From: a bacterium
Lineage (GTDB): Bacteria; UBP18; UBA7526
Assembly (NCBI GenBank): GCA_030615855.1
Contig: JAUWYL010000003.1
Coordinates: forward strand, 1 to 64,000
Direction: 5' to 3'
Length of the DNA: 64,000 bases
Below are positions 1 through 9,069 of the stretch, piece after piece. The position numbers and the translations under genes are program-made. The stretch's first letter is position 1. Each line of letters opens with the position of its first letter. The notes under the pieces are model-generated. The model saw nothing but the letters and a program-made list of their open reading frames with translations. It searched no databases and was not told the DNA's origin.

Positions 1-1261
1 TAGGAATGAGGCATCTCTTAAAGCCCAGCTTCTCTGCCTCCCTTATCCTTAAAGGTACCCGGTTGATACTGCGCACCTCCCCGCTTAAGCCCACCTCGCC
101 CAAAGCAACCAGATTGGGATCGATGGCCTTATTCTTAAGACTGGAGGCCACAGCCAATATCATAGAGAGATCCACCGCTGGTTCATAAACCCTCAATCCC
201 CCAGCAACATTTAGAAAGACATCCTTATTCCCCAGTTTCAATCCCGCCCTCTTCTCCAAGACGGCTAATAAAAGGGAGGCACGGTTATAGTCCAGTCCAG
301 TCGTCCTTCTCTGGGGTAAGGCGAAACTGGAGGGACTCACCAGGGCCTGGATCTCAACCAAGAGGGGCCTGGTTCCTTCCAAGGTGGCGGTGATGCAGGA
401 GCCAGAGGCGCCTTCTGCCCTCTCCTCTAAGAGGATCCTTGAAGGATTCCTCACCTCAGCCAAGCCATCTTCTTTCATCTCAAAGATTCCCACCTCATTC
501 GTGGAGCCAAACCTATTCTTCACTGCCCTCAGGATTCTATAGGTATACTCTTTTTCTCCCTCAAAGTATAAGACAGTATCAACCATATGCTCTAAGACCT
601 TGGGACCAGCTAAGACTCCTCCCTTAGTCACATGGCCGATCAAGAAGATAGGGATATTCATGCTCTTTGCTAAATAGAGAAGCTCGGCACAAGACTCCTT
701 TAACTGTATGATGCTTCCCGGGGTAAAGGGAAGATCCGATTTATAGACCGCCTGAATGGAATCGACAACCACAGATCTTGGCTTTAAGTCCTCAATATAT
801 TTCGTAGTCTCCTCAATGCTCGTGGTGGCTAAGATATGAAGTCTGGAAGAGTTTACTCCTATCCTCTGGGCCCTGAGCTTCGTCTGGGTGAGTGATTCTT
901 CACCCGAGGCATAGAGGACCAGACCGGATTTACTGCTCAGGTTATTCATGGCCTGAAGAAGGAGGGTGGACTTCCCGATCCCCGGGTCCCCACCGATTAA
1001 GACTACTGAGCCCGGAACTAATCCCCCTCCCAAGACCCTATCGAACTCCCCCATCCCGGTTTTTAGCCTCCCCTCCTCATCCATCTTAATCTCTGATATT
1101 GCCTGGGGCTTGGCCTTCGTCTTAAATACCCGATGCTTGAACTTGGAGGGTGGGGCCTCTTTCGTCTCAGTGAAGGTATTCCAACTTCCACATCCCGGGC
1201 ACCTCCCCAGCCACTTTATAGATTCATAGCCACACTCTGCACAGAAATACTTCGTCTTCAC
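1..1261 (-). CDS. radA: DNA repair protein RadA/Sms, C-terminus cut by the window edge
   Basis: RadA is a RecA-related ATPase and branch-migration helicase used in recombinational repair and transformation. The frame opens with a four-cysteine zinc finger (CAECGYESIKWLGRCPGCGSW, residues 7-27). A Walker A motif (GGDPGIGKST) lies near residue 100 and the family-specific KNRFG motif near residue 255. About 420 codons are present against roughly 450 in the family, so only the end of the Lon-like domain is missing. I chose the GTG at 1261 because the zinc finger starts six codons later and a purine-rich AAGGTGCGG sequence precedes it. It follows mlaD in the same direction, separated by a 14-bp inverted repeat. 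Identification is firm. Confidence 0.95.
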   Translation of the reverse strand, partial: MKTKYFCAECGYESIKWLGRCPGCGSWNTFTETKEAPPSKFKHRVFKTKAKPQAISEIKMDEEGRLKTGMGEFDRVLGGGLVPGSVVLIGGDPGIGKSTLLLQAMNNLSSKSGLVLYASGEESLTQTKLRAQRIGVNSSRLHILATTSIEETTKYIEDLKPRSVVVDSIQAVYKSDLPFTPGSIIQLKESCAELLYLAKSMNIPIFLIGHVTKGGVLAGPKVLEHMVDTVLYFEGEKEYTYRILRAVKNRFGSTNEVGIFEMKEDGLAEVRNPSRILLEERAEGASGSCITATLEGTRPLLVEIQALVSPSSFALPQRRTTGLDYNRASLLLAVLEKRAGLKLGNKDVFLNVAGGLRVYEPAVDLSMILAVASSLKNKAIDPNLVALGEVGLSGEVRSINRVPLRIREAEKLGFKRCLIP

Positions 1262-1373
1262 CCCGCACCTTTTTTAATAAAATTTTGTATTCTACTTGGC
1301 AAGACAAATAAAAAGCTTCTCATTTCCCTATTTCCAAAAGATAAATTATAGAACATGGTAAAAGGTGCGGGGT
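1260..1373. repeat. 14-bp perfect inverted repeat spanning the mlaD-radA spacer
   Basis: ACCCCGCACCTTTT at 1260-1273 is the exact reverse complement of AAAAGGTGCGGGGT at 1360-1373, with an AT-rich 86-nt interior. The right-hand arm touches the radA start and supplies its ribosome-binding region. The same 14-mer occurs upstream of other starts in the window (near 22793, 57816 and, with one change, 52673). Confidence 0.8.
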
Positions 1374-2006
1374 TCATTTCTTCTTCTCTTTTCCCTTCCG
1401 AAATAGTTTCCAGGGATGCTCCTTCACATCTTCAGATAAGTCTCTCAAATTCCTGATCATGGCATTGAGGTTGTCATAGAGTTCCTCATCAGCCACTAAC
1501 TTCCCTACTGTTCCTTTCCCCCCCCTTATGGAAGAGATGATGCCTCCCAAATCCTCCATAGCCTCTCCCGCACTGGAGAACACCTCACTTATGTCTACCG
1601 CATCTTTACCAATTAAAGTAGCCCCAGACTTGATGATTGGGGCATCCAGGGAACCAGGGGTGATCTCAATATACTTTTCTCCCAAGAGGCCCACCGTGGT
1701 TATAGAGAACTGGGCATTCTCCCGCAATTGAATGGCTTCCTTTAAGGAAATGGTGGCTTCCACCTTGGTAGTGGGCTCCTGGATGAATCGTATCCTCTCC
1801 ACCTGCCCCACCTTTACCCCAGCCAATCTAACGGGAGCGGTCTCCTTCAGGCCGCCAACAAAATTGAAGATGACCTTTACAGTATATTCCTTGGTCCGGA
1901 AGCCCCTGACTTCACCCTCCTTGACGATAAAGGCCGAGAAGATTAGAATCACAATTGCCATGGCTACCACAATCCCTACTTTCACCTCATTAGTAAAGAA
2001 TTTCAT
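1374..2006 (-). CDS. mlaD: MlaD-type MCE-domain lipid-transport protein
   Basis: This is the periplasmic, inner-membrane-anchored substrate-binding subunit of the MlaFED phospholipid transporter. The 210-residue protein has one N-terminal membrane helix (about residues 9-30) and an MCE domain (about 38-118, with the region V-R-L-A-G-V-K-V-G-Q-V). A charged tail rich in K and E follows. The ATG at 2006 is preceded by an AGGAGG ribosome-binding site. mlaE and mlaF lie upstream in the same direction, so all three membrane-complex subunits are present. No mlaC or mlaB is seen nearby. Confidence 0.93.
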   Translation of the reverse strand: MKFFTNEVKVGIVVAMAIVILIFSAFIVKEGEVRGFRTKEYTVKVIFNFVGGLKETAPVRLAGVKVGQVERIRFIQEPTTKVEATISLKEAIQLRENAQFSITTVGLLGEKYIEITPGSLDAPIIKSGATLIGKDAVDISEVFSSAGEAMEDLGGIISSIRGGKGTVGKLVADEELYDNLNAMIRNLRDLSEDVKEHPWKLFRKGKEKKK

Positions 2007-2024
2007 CTTATACCTCCTGTTATT

Positions 2025-2127
2025 CGGTTACGGTTAAGGTTACGATGCCCGTTTCGTCTTTCGGTTATGGTTACGTTACTACCTAACCCTTTGACGTTAC
2101 CGATACGGGCCTCGTTGCCGTAACCTT
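2025..2127. repeat. Word-array spacer (GGTTACG family)
   Basis: The spacer between mlaF and mlaD has repeated GGTTACGGTTAAGGTTACG-type words on the left. Reverse-complement words (TACCTAACC, GCCGTAACC) lie on the right, so it could form an imperfect hairpin. No gene is seen. Confidence 0.7.
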
Positions 2128-2154
2128 TATTCTTAATATTATGCTTCCTAATAA

Positions 2155-2901
2155 TTAGTCGGCAGTAATGGGTCCTATCGCTGCTCCAGTGATGAACTGC
2201 CTGACCACAGGATTTTTAGTATTCTTAATCTCTTTTGGAGTACCGACCTCGATGATCTTTCCTTCATAGAGCATGGCTATTCTGTCCGCAATCTTATAAG
2301 CACTGGCCATATCATGGGTAACGGCGATGGAGGTAATCTTTAACTTATCATGGAGTTCAATAATGAGTTCGTTTATGGCATCCCCCATGATAGGGTCTAC
2401 CCCAGTAGTTGGCTCATCATACAAGACGATCTCTGGCTCCATGGCGATGGCCCGAGCCAGGCCTACCCTTTTCTTCATCCCTCCAGAGAGTTCGGCCGGC
2501 TTGAGGCTCTCAATCCTCACCAGACCAACCAGCCCCAGCTTCTCGTTAACAATTCTTCTTGTCTCTTCTCTGCTCAAATTGGTATGCCTTCCCAACCCGA
2601 AGCCCACATTCTCTTCCACAGTCAGGGAATCGAAGAGGGCTGCCCCCTGGAAGAGCATACCAAACTTCTTTCTCACCTCATTCAGTTTTCTCTCATCCAG
2701 CTTCGTTATATCGCGACCATCGATTAGTATCCTTCCCTTATCTGGCTTCAGGATGCCGATGATGTGCTTTAATAGGACGCTCTTCCCACAGCCGCTTCTA
2801 CCAATGATAACAAAGGTCTTTCCCTTCTCAATCTTAAGATTCACCCCTCTTAAAACCTTATTATCACCAAACGATTTGTGGAGATTTTCAATAACAATCA
2901 C
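2155..2901 (-). CDS. mlaF: MlaF-type ABC transporter ATPase
   Basis: This is the cytoplasmic ATPase of the Mla lipid transporter. The 248 residues carry a Walker A motif (GRSGCGKSVLLKHI, near residue 34), a Q-loop (LFQGAALFDSLTV), the ABC signature LSGGMKKRVGLARA, Walker B (IVLYDEPT, with the usual T-T-G-V-D-P) and the switch His in VTHD. The start is GTG at 2901 with a GAGG upstream. It lies between mlaE and mlaD and is near the usual family length. Confidence 0.95.
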   Translation of the reverse strand: MIVIENLHKSFGDNKVLRGVNLKIEKGKTFVIIGRSGCGKSVLLKHIIGILKPDKGRILIDGRDITKLDERKLNEVRKKFGMLFQGAALFDSLTVEENVGFGLGRHTNLSREETRRIVNEKLGLVGLVRIESLKPAELSGGMKKRVGLARAIAMEPEIVLYDEPTTGVDPIMGDAINELIIELHDKLKITSIAVTHDMASAYKIADRIAMLYEGKIIEVGTPKEIKNTKNPVVRQFITGAAIGPITAD

Positions 2902-2924
2902 GACATCCTCGTTTCACTTAGAGT

Positions 2925-3021
2925 TTGTTAGTTTGTTAGCGCGCTCACTTCGTTCGCTTTAGTTGTTAGTTAAAGGATTTTACTAACTACTAAAGGGCGA
3001 AGCCCGTCCTAACTACTAACC
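2925..3021. repeat. Word-array spacer (TTAGTTTGTTAG / CTAACTACTAA)
   Basis: The mlaE-mlaF spacer has TTTGTTAGTTTGTTAG words, then GCGCTCACTTCGTTCGC (2941-2957), then inverted words (ACTAACTACTAA, CCTAACTACTAACC). It looks like two complementary word arrays around a small palindromic core. Confidence 0.7.
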
Positions 3022-3023
3022 AA

Positions 3024-3794
3024 CTAAAATAAGGCAGCGGTTAGAAAGTAATCGGCAGCCAAAATCATGACGCAGGAAGTAACCACTGAAATGGTAGTTG
3101 CTCTTCCTACGCCTTCTGCTCCTCCTTCCGTCTTGAATCCCTCATAACATCCGATAATGGTGATAATTGCTCCGAAGACAAAGGCCTTTATCAAGGCAGA
3201 GGAGATATCATTCATGGTCAGGGCTTCTATGGTGCCATCTATATACTGTCGAGAGCCGATACCCAGTTTACGCACCCCGATGAAATAGCCACCCGCAATG
3301 CCTATGGCATTGGCATAGATAGTAAGTATCGGGGTCATAATAACCCCAGCAATGAACCTGGGGACGACGAGGTACTTAATAGGGTTGGTGGCTAAGGTCT
3401 CTAAGGCGTCTATCTGTTCGGTAACCTTCATGGTCCCCAGCTCTGCGGTAATCCCTGCCCCTACCCTTCCGGCAAGCATTAAAGCGGTCAGGACCGGACC
3501 CAGTTCCCGGACCATGCCCAAGGCTACTCCTCCCGCTACAATACCCATGGTCTCAACGAACTTGGCCGCATGGCCTCCCTGAAGGGCAGAGACCATTCCA
3601 ATACAGAGAGCAACCAGGCTCACCACAGGAAAGGATTTTATTCCAATCTCTATCATCTGATTGGTAATATTCTTAAGGCCCAGAGGTGGCCTCACCATCC
3701 AGACCAAGGTCCTGAAGAATAGGATGACCACCTCTCCCAGATGTCTCAAGATATAGGTCGTCCACTTGCCGATGAACTCAAAGAATCTTTTCAT
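3024..3794 (-). CDS. mlaE: MlaE-type ABC permease
   Basis: This is the integral-membrane permease of the MlaFED complex. It has 256 residues with about five membrane helices and the conserved stretch G-R-V-G-A-G-I-T-A-E-L-G-T-M-K-V-T-E-Q-I-D-A-L. It is the first gene of mlaE-mlaF-mlaD. The ATG at 3794 is preceded by GTGAGG, which belongs to a repeat boundary (CTTCCGTTCGGAG on the plus strand), so the repeat seems to supply the ribosome-binding site. Confidence 0.94.
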   Translation of the reverse strand: MKRFFEFIGKWTTYILRHLGEVVILFFRTLVWMVRPPLGLKNITNQMIEIGIKSFPVVSLVALCIGMVSALQGGHAAKFVETMGIVAGGVALGMVRELGPVLTALMLAGRVGAGITAELGTMKVTEQIDALETLATNPIKYLVVPRFIAGVIMTPILTIYANAIGIAGGYFIGVRKLGIGSRQYIDGTIEALTMNDISSALIKAFVFGAIITIIGCYEGFKTEGGAEGVGRATTISVVTSCVMILAADYFLTAALF

Positions 3795-3799
3795 GCCTC

Positions 3800-3948
3800 A
3801 CTTCCGTTCGGAGTGATCTGTGATCTGTGATCTGTGATCGGTTACTAAAGGTCACCAAGCAATCCGGCGAGCACCCCGACAGGTGTCGGGGGCGGGAGAC
3901 CCGGATAGCCTTATTCTGTTCATTGTTCATTGTTCATTGTTCATTGAG
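3800..3948. repeat. Spacer of three repeat words plus an 18-bp palindrome
   Basis: This spacer holds GTGATCTGTGATCTGTGATCGG words, a palindrome CCCCGACAGGTGTCGGGG (3874-3891) and four tandem copies of TTCATTG (3918-3945). The last array runs into the 3' end of alr and supplies its stop codon. Confidence 0.8.
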
Positions 3949-5058
3949 ATAGATGCGGGGGACCCTCTCTGCAATCCTGCAGACTATCTCATGGGGAACG
4001 GTATCTACCTTCTTCGCTATCCCCTCAACAGAGACCCTCTCCTTCCCCTGCTCTCCTATTAGAACTACCTCGTCGCCTACCTTGACATCGGGAACTTCAC
4101 CCACATCTATGATCGTCTGGTCCATACAGACCCTTCCCGCGATCCTTACTCTCTTACCCTTTATGATAACTTCTCCTTTATTTGAAAGGAGACGATTATA
4201 GCCATCCTCATACCCAATGGGAAGGATGGCGATGGTGGTGTTTTTATTCGTAACATAGGTCTTTCCGTAACTTATAGTAGCACCTTTCTTAACCCTCTTG
4301 AGATATGTCACCTTACTCTTAAGGCTCATCACGGGATGGAGGTCCAGGGATCTTGAGACATATTCTGAAGGATAGATGCCATAGAGGGCGAGTCCGGGCC
4401 TTACCATATTGAAGTAGCTCTCTGGGAAGTTTAGGACCCCGGCTGAGTTTGCCGCATGCCTTAAGGGAATATCTGCTTTCTCTCCTTTCAGTTTTTCTAG
4501 AACCTCTTTAAACCTTCTTATCTGCTCTTTAGTAAAGCTTTTATCCTCTTCATCCGCTGTTGAGAAATGGGTAAAGATCCCCTCCACTTCCAGTTCGGGA
4601 ATCTTTACCACCTCTTTAATTAACTTCAGGGCCCTCTGGTAAGGAACCCCGGTCCTCCCCATCCCAGTATCTACTTCAATGTGGATCTTGAGCCTTTTCT
4701 TCAACCTCTTACATTCTTCTGCTAAAGCAAGGGCGATCTCTTTGGTGCATATCGTTTGGGTAATATCCTTCTCTATGATCCCGGATGCTTTCTCAAGCAT
4801 GGTGGGACCCAGGATGAGAATGGCTGATTCGATCTCTTCTTTACGAAGGAAGAAGGCCTCAAAGGGAGAGGTTACACCAAAGTAATTCACCCCTTCCTTC
4901 TCCAGGGCCCTTGAGATCTGGACCATCCCATGGCCATAACCTTGGGCCTTAACGATGGCCATGATTCCAACATCTGGGCCTACTCTTTTCTTAATCTCCT
5001 TGAAGTTATGGACCAAGGCACCTAAATCAATCTCTGCCCAGGTGGATCGGCTGTCCAT
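3934..5058 (-). CDS. alr: Alanine racemase
   Basis: This PLP enzyme converts L- to D-alanine for peptidoglycan. The 374 residues match the family length. The PLP lysine is K37 in V-K-A-Q-G-Y-G-H-G; the usual alanine and aspartate after the lysine are replaced by A-Q-G. The C-terminal domain has the catalytic tyrosine region (I-S-Y-G-K-T) and the C-M-D-Q motif. The last codons (L-N-E-Q-stop) lie in the tandem ATTGTTC/GAACAAT repeat, so the native C-terminus may have been replaced. It follows dnaB. Confidence 0.95.
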   Translation of the reverse strand: MDSRSTWAEIDLGALVHNFKEIKKRVGPDVGIMAIVKAQGYGHGMVQISRALEKEGVNYFGVTSPFEAFFLRKEEIESAILILGPTMLEKASGIIEKDITQTICTKEIALALAEECKRLKKRLKIHIEVDTGMGRTGVPYQRALKLIKEVVKIPELEVEGIFTHFSTADEEDKSFTKEQIRRFKEVLEKLKGEKADIPLRHAANSAGVLNFPESYFNMVRPGLALYGIYPSEYVSRSLDLHPVMSLKSKVTYLKRVKKGATISYGKTYVTNKNTTIAILPIGYEDGYNRLLSNKGEVIIKGKRVRIAGRVCMDQTIIDVGEVPDVKVGDEVVLIGEQGKERVSVEGIAKKVDTVPHEIVCRIAERVPRIYLNEQ

Positions 5059-5065
5059 TTTCCCT

Positions 5066-5177
5066 CACTCTGTTCGGGAGTTAACAGTTTACCCGTCCCG
5101 ACATCCGTCGGGACTGTTTACCGTTTACCGTAAACCGTTCCAGCCAGAGGCTGGTCCGCCTTTGGCGGAAACCGTAA
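5066..5177. repeat. Word array with mini-hairpins
   Basis: GTTTACCGTTTACCGTAAACC words surround CCCGACATCCGTCGGG and two small hairpins, CCAGCCAGAGGCTGG and TCCGCCTTTGGCGGA. Each mini-hairpin is a 6-bp stem around a 3-nt loop. No gene is seen. Confidence 0.75.
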
Positions 5178-5202
5178 ACCCCATCTTGCCTCGCTTATCA
5201 GA

Positions 5203-6564
5203 TCATTCTGCTCTCTTGGCTAAGTTCTCGAACTTGGTGTATTCCTTTATGAAAGCCAGTTGCAGTGTTCCAGTGGGACCGTTGCGCTGCTTTCCGATAT
5301 TTATCTCTGCAATTCGCTGATCCGCTGGAATGTCCGGATTATAGAGTTCTTCCCTAAAAATAAAGGCCACCAGGTCGGCATCCTGTTCAATGGCGCCACT
5401 CTCTCTTAAATCAGAAAGGCGGGGTCGTGGATCTTGCCTCTGCTCTGACGCCCGGGATAATTGGGATAGAGCAACTACCGGGACATTCAGCTCTCGGGCT
5501 AAAGACTTCAGAGATCTTGAGATCTCTGAGATCTCCTGTTGCCTGTTCTCTATTCTCCCTGAACCAGACATAAGTTGAAGATAGTCGACGATTATTAAAC
5601 CGATATTATGTTCGGCTTTCAATCTTCTTGCCTTGGCCCTCACTTCCCAAACACTTATGGCTGGAGTATCGTCTATGAATATTGGCGCTTCGGCCAACCT
5701 TCCGGCAGCAATGGTCAATTTCGGCCAGTCGGATTCTGATAGATAACCGGTCCTCACCTTCTGGGCATCGACCCTTGCTTCAGAGCAGAGCATCCTCTGG
5801 ACTAATTGATCCATTGACATCTCCAAGGAAAATATAGCAACCGGGATTTTCTCCTCCACCCCGGCCTTATGGGCGATCCCCAAGGCAAAGGAGGTCTTCC
5901 CCATACTGGGCCTTCCCGCAATGATTATTAATTCAGAACCATGCAATCCAGAGGTTTTCAGGTCAAACTCATTATAGCCGGTGGGAATGCCAGTGACATG
6001 CTCCTTCTTGGCATATAACTCCTCGATGGTCTGGAAACTATCCTTTATGATGTGCTTTAATAGTACGAAGTCCTGCCTTATCTTCTCCTGGGTAACGGAA
6101 AAGATTATCTTCTCCGCGCTGTCTACGATCCTGTCCACCTCTTCTGCGCTTTCAAAACTCAGATTCTTTATCTCATCACAAGCATTAATCAGTCCCCTCA
6201 ATATCGCCTTCTCTAATACGATCTTGGCGTAGTATTCCACATTAGCTGCCGTAGGAACGGAGTTTATCAGTTCTGTTAAGTAGGCTGCTCCCCCAATGGC
6301 CTCCAGGTCTCCCTTCCTCCTCAGTTCCTCAGTTATGGTCACCAGATCTGCTGGCTCATTCTTCATGAAGAGATCAATGATTGCCGAATAGATCTTCTTA
6401 TGGGCTTCCTTATAGAAGGGCTCCTCATTCCCCAAAACCTCGATGCCCTTTCCAATGGCCTCCTTCTCAACGAGCATGGAGCCGATTACCGATTTCTCGG
6501 CCTCAATATTCTGGGGAGGAACCCTTGCCGTCAATTCCTCTTTTCGCATTATTTCTGCGCACAT
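5203..6564 (-). CDS. dnaB: Replicative DNA helicase DnaB
   Basis: This is the hexameric 5'-3' helicase of the replication fork. The 453 residues include the N-terminal scaffold (V-P-P-Q-N-I-E-A-E to about residue 150), a linker, and a RecA-like motor. The motor has Walker A (AGRPSMGKTSFALG, about residue 215), a Walker B region (LIIVDYLQLM) and an arginine-finger region (G-K-Q-R-N-G-P-T-G). No intein is present. The ATG at 6564 is chosen because AGGAGG lies six bases upstream; a second ATG five codons later is possible. Confidence 0.96.
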   Translation of the reverse strand: MCAEIMRKEELTARVPPQNIEAEKSVIGSMLVEKEAIGKGIEVLGNEEPFYKEAHKKIYSAIIDLFMKNEPADLVTITEELRRKGDLEAIGGAAYLTELINSVPTAANVEYYAKIVLEKAILRGLINACDEIKNLSFESAEEVDRIVDSAEKIIFSVTQEKIRQDFVLLKHIIKDSFQTIEELYAKKEHVTGIPTGYNEFDLKTSGLHGSELIIIAGRPSMGKTSFALGIAHKAGVEEKIPVAIFSLEMSMDQLVQRMLCSEARVDAQKVRTGYLSESDWPKLTIAAGRLAEAPIFIDDTPAISVWEVRAKARRLKAEHNIGLIIVDYLQLMSGSGRIENRQQEISEISRSLKSLARELNVPVVALSQLSRASEQRQDPRPRLSDLRESGAIEQDADLVAFIFREELYNPDIPADQRIAEINIGKQRNGPTGTLQLAFIKEYTKFENLAKRAE

Positions 6565-6580
6565 CTCTTACCTCCTTTTA

Positions 6581-6622
6581 TACACGGATTATCACGGATT
6601 GTTTACGGATTCGCACAGATTA
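6581..6622. repeat. CACGGATT word array upstream of dnaB
   Basis: Tandem variants of ACACGGATTATCACGGATT followed by TTACGGATTCGCACAGATT lie just upstream of the dnaB ribosome-binding site. This is the most common word family in the window (also near 7926, 14165, 48640, 60790 and 63385). Confidence 0.75.
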
Positions 6623-6700
6623 AAAGTAAATTTTAACTTTTGGCTTCAGTGTCTCAGATTAGTTGTCAACTAACAGTATTTTAGCCAGTCAGACTATTTA

Positions 6701-7036
6701 TTATTTCTTTAAAGAGCGAAGTCTTAAGATTATTTTAACTAAAAGGTTTAGTTCACCGATAAGAATGAATAGGGTTCCTATGAAGCAGAGGAGATATCTT
6801 GTCTCCTCCTCCACCTCCCTCAGGTCCAGAGAGATGAGTCCGGAGATGAGGATGCCTGTTCCCAGAAGGAGAAAGATAGTCATAAGGGAGTCGAAGAGTG
6901 TCCAACATCTGAGGAGTTCTATTCCCAGGGAGGCTGCTCCCCTACTCTTATAAAAGACCTTTAGAATAATTCCTATTATTCCCAAAAGGAGAAGACTGAC
7001 TCCTCCAATAAGACCCCAGATCTGTGTTTCCGTCAC
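6701..7036 (-). CDS. Small three-helix membrane protein of unknown function
   Basis: I do not recognise this 111-residue protein. It has three likely membrane helices (about residues 7-27, 51-70 and 82-103) and a basic C-terminus (R-L-R-S-L-K-K). It starts with GTG three bases after the rplI stop and precedes dnaB, so it is translated from the ribosomal-protein operon. Other bacteria also keep membrane-protein genes between rplI and dnaB, but I see no sequence link to them. Confidence 0.7.
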   Translation of the reverse strand: MTETQIWGLIGGVSLLLLGIIGIILKVFYKSRGAASLGIELLRCWTLFDSLMTIFLLLGTGILISGLISLDLREVEEETRYLLCFIGTLFILIGELNLLVKIILRLRSLKK

Positions 7037-7039
7037 TAT

Positions 7040-7483
7040 CTATTCCTTTACCACCCAGACCTTTATCTTTGTCTCTACCTCAGGATGGAGTCTAATCAGG
7101 GCATGATAGATTCCCAAGGTCTTTATATTATCTACTAAGGATATATTTCTCTTATCGACATCTATTCCCTGGCTATCTAAGGCCCTCTTGATATCCAAAG
7201 GAGTGACCGAGCCGAATATCCGATCATCCTCTCCAGCCTTCACTTTCACAGTACAGGAGATATTTTCTAATTCTTTGGCTAAAGCAGCTGCCTTCTCTTT
7301 CTCCTTCTTCTTCGCTGCCTCTCTCATCCTCTTCTCATGTTCCAGAACCTTGAGGTTCTTGGGACTCGCCTCTAGGGCCAGGCCCTGTGGCATGAGAAAA
7401 TTTCGGGCGTAGCCATCCTTTACTTCTATCACATCCCCAATATTTCCTAAATCCTCTATCTTTTCCTTTAAGATAATCCTCAT
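7040..7483 (-). CDS. rplI: 50S ribosomal protein bL9
   Basis: bL9 binds 23S rRNA and reaches out from the large subunit. The protein starts M-R-I-I-L-K-E and has the N-domain glycines of G-D-V-I-E-V-K-D-G-Y-A-R-N-F-L, then a long connecting helix and a C-domain. I place the start at the ATG at 7483, preceded by GAGG, giving 147 residues; a longer frame from TTG at 7507 lacks such support. It lies in the order rpsF-ssb-rpsR-rplI. Confidence 0.95.
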   Translation of the reverse strand: MRIILKEKIEDLGNIGDVIEVKDGYARNFLMPQGLALEASPKNLKVLEHEKRMREAAKKKEKEKAAALAKELENISCTVKVKAGEDDRIFGSVTPLDIKRALDSQGIDVDKRNISLVDNIKTLGIYHALIRLHPEVETKIKVWVVKE

Positions 7484-7640
7484 TTTGACCTCACTATAAT
7501 TAGTCAAAATAAAAACACCATTAGCTAAGAAGGTGGAATGTAGCTATCCTTAATCTATAGTGAACGATAGGGGAAGAGAAAGGAAGCAATGGTGGGATTC
7601 AAGAGGAAAAAGGAAGAGGAGTATGATGACAAAAACTTAT

Positions 7641-7910
7641 CTACTCGCCCTTAAAAGGTAATAGAGCAATACTCCTTGCCCTCTTGATTGCTCGGGCAAG
7701 CTCCCTCTGATGCCGGGCACAGTTTCCGGTAAACCTCCTGGGCTTTATCTTTCCTCGATCACTAATGTAATTCCTTAAAGTAGTGGCATCCTTATAATCG
7801 ATTATCAGGTCTTTTCTGACGCAGAAGCGACAGGGCCTCTTCCTCCTAAAAAAGCGGGGACGAGCACCCCTTCTCGGTCGAAATGCTCTCCCTCTTGCCT
7901 GATAAACCAT
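7641..7910 (-). CDS. rpsR: 30S ribosomal protein bS18
   Basis: bS18 pairs with bS6 on the platform of the small subunit. The 89 residues keep the family core ([19 protein letters not shown] and R-H-Q-R-E-L). C-R-F-C in the N-terminal part plus C and H in the C-terminal part point to a metal-binding form. A basic extension precedes the core. About 155 bases separate it from rplI with no visible gene. Confidence 0.95.
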   Translation of the reverse strand: MVYQARGRAFRPRRGARPRFFRRKRPCRFCVRKDLIIDYKDATTLRNYISDRGKIKPRRFTGNCARHQRELARAIKRARSIALLPFKGE

Positions 7911-7925
7911 TCTCTTTCCTCCTCT

Positions 7926-8196
7926 AACACGGATTTTTTCTTATTGCTTATTGTGTGGGTAGAAACCACGGATCAGCACGGATTTAGGACAACGCGCTTC
8001 GCTTACCTCGTCTAAATAGGAACCTTTCGCTAATGCCCAAGAACCCTGTTTTATTCGCTCTGCTCAGAAAATGAGTCAAGTAAGTTGTCTCTTTTATTCG
8101 CTTCGCTCATAAAATAAAGAGTAAACAAGGTTCTGCCAAAAGCAGGTTCTTATTTATCCGTGTCTATCCGTGTTGTAATCCGTGTCTATCCGTGTC
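7926..8196. repeat. Composite repeat spacer between ssb and rpsR
   Basis: About 270 bases hold several repeat words. They include CACGGAT words at both ends (7926-7983 and 8155-8196, opposite orientations), GCGCTTCGCTT (7993-8003), and hairpin-forming AACAAGGTTCTGCC...GCAGGTTCTTA words (8116-8153). This splits ssb from rpsR, which normally lie close together. Confidence 0.75.
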
Positions 8197-8616
8197 TTAA
8201 AAGGGGATTTCTTCCTCTCCTTCCTCTTCTTTAGGTAATGCTTCTTCTACTGCCTTTTCTTCAACTGCCTCTGCCCGAGGAGCAGCACTCAAGAAGTGAA
8301 CCCGAAATGCTCTTATCTCAACAACACTTCTCTTCTGTCCCTCTGGTGTCTGCCAGGAGCGCTGCATCAGCCTTCCTTCCACTAAGACCGGGCTCCCCTT
8401 TTTCAAGTATTCACTGCAGACCTCTGCCTGCCTTGCCCAAGCGACGATACGTATGAAGCTTGTCTCTTCTTTCCACTCCCCGGATTGATCGGGATATCTT
8501 CTGTTATTGGCAATGGAAAAGTTAGTTACCGCCTGTCCGCTGGGGGTATACCTCAATTCTGGATCGTGAGTTAGATTCCCAGATATGAATACCCTATTTA
8601 TATTGATTCTTGCCAT
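8197..8616 (-). CDS. ssb: Single-stranded DNA-binding protein
   Basis: SSB coats single-stranded DNA in replication and repair. The 139 residues start with the OB fold (I-N-R-V-F-I-S-G-N-L-T-H-D-P-E-L-R-Y-T-P). A short linker follows, then an acidic tip ending E-I-P-F, which docks partner proteins. It lies between rpsF and rpsR as in many bacteria. Confidence 0.95.
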   Translation of the reverse strand: MARININRVFISGNLTHDPELRYTPSGQAVTNFSIANNRRYPDQSGEWKEETSFIRIVAWARQAEVCSEYLKKGSPVLVEGRLMQRSWQTPEGQKRSVVEIRAFRVHFLSAAPRAEAVEEKAVEEALPKEEEGEEEIPF

Positions 8617-8677
8617 CTTTTATCTCCTTTCTTATGAAGAATCAATAGAGGGGGCAAGTGATAACGCGCCCTCACAT

Positions 8678-9058
8678 TTATTCTCGCCATCTCTCCCTCC
8701 CTCCTCTCCTTTCATATTCTTGAACTCTCGGTCTATATCTTTTCGGCTTCACCTTCTTTGGTTTTGGTTTTCGCTCCTCTATCCTCACGCTCAGGTATTT
8801 GATGATCTCCTCTATTGTTCTATAGCTCCTCTCCAGGCTTTCGATAACTGAGGGGCTAACCTCTAAATTCAAAAAGCAGTAGTATCCCTCTTCACATCCC
8901 TTTATCGGGTAGGCTAACCTCCTCACCCCCCACTCATCGAGACCCAGAAGTTTTCCCCCACCTGAAGTTATTATTCCCTTTAACTTCTCAATGAGTTCCT
9001 TCCTCTTCTCTTCTTTCAATTCGGGATTTATTACGAATATTGATTCATACCTGTTCAT
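8678..9058 (-). CDS. rpsF: 30S ribosomal protein bS6
   Basis: bS6 forms a heterodimer with bS18. The 126 residues begin M-N-R-Y-E-S-I-F-V-I and include W-G-V-R-R-L-A-Y-P-I-K. A basic, arginine-rich tail makes it longer than most bS6. The ATG at 9058 is preceded by GAGG. It is the first gene of the rpsF-ssb-rpsR-rplI group. Confidence 0.95.
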   Translation of the reverse strand: MNRYESIFVINPELKEEKRKELIEKLKGIITSGGGKLLGLDEWGVRRLAYPIKGCEEGYYCFLNLEVSPSVIESLERSYRTIEEIIKYLSVRIEERKPKPKKVKPKRYRPRVQEYERRGGRERWRE

Positions 9059-9069
9059 AAGGCCTCTTT

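Noticed and set aside
5203-6564. Possible origin of replication near dnaB
   Set aside because: No dnaA, dnaN or DnaA-box cluster is seen; the repeats here belong to the spacer word families.
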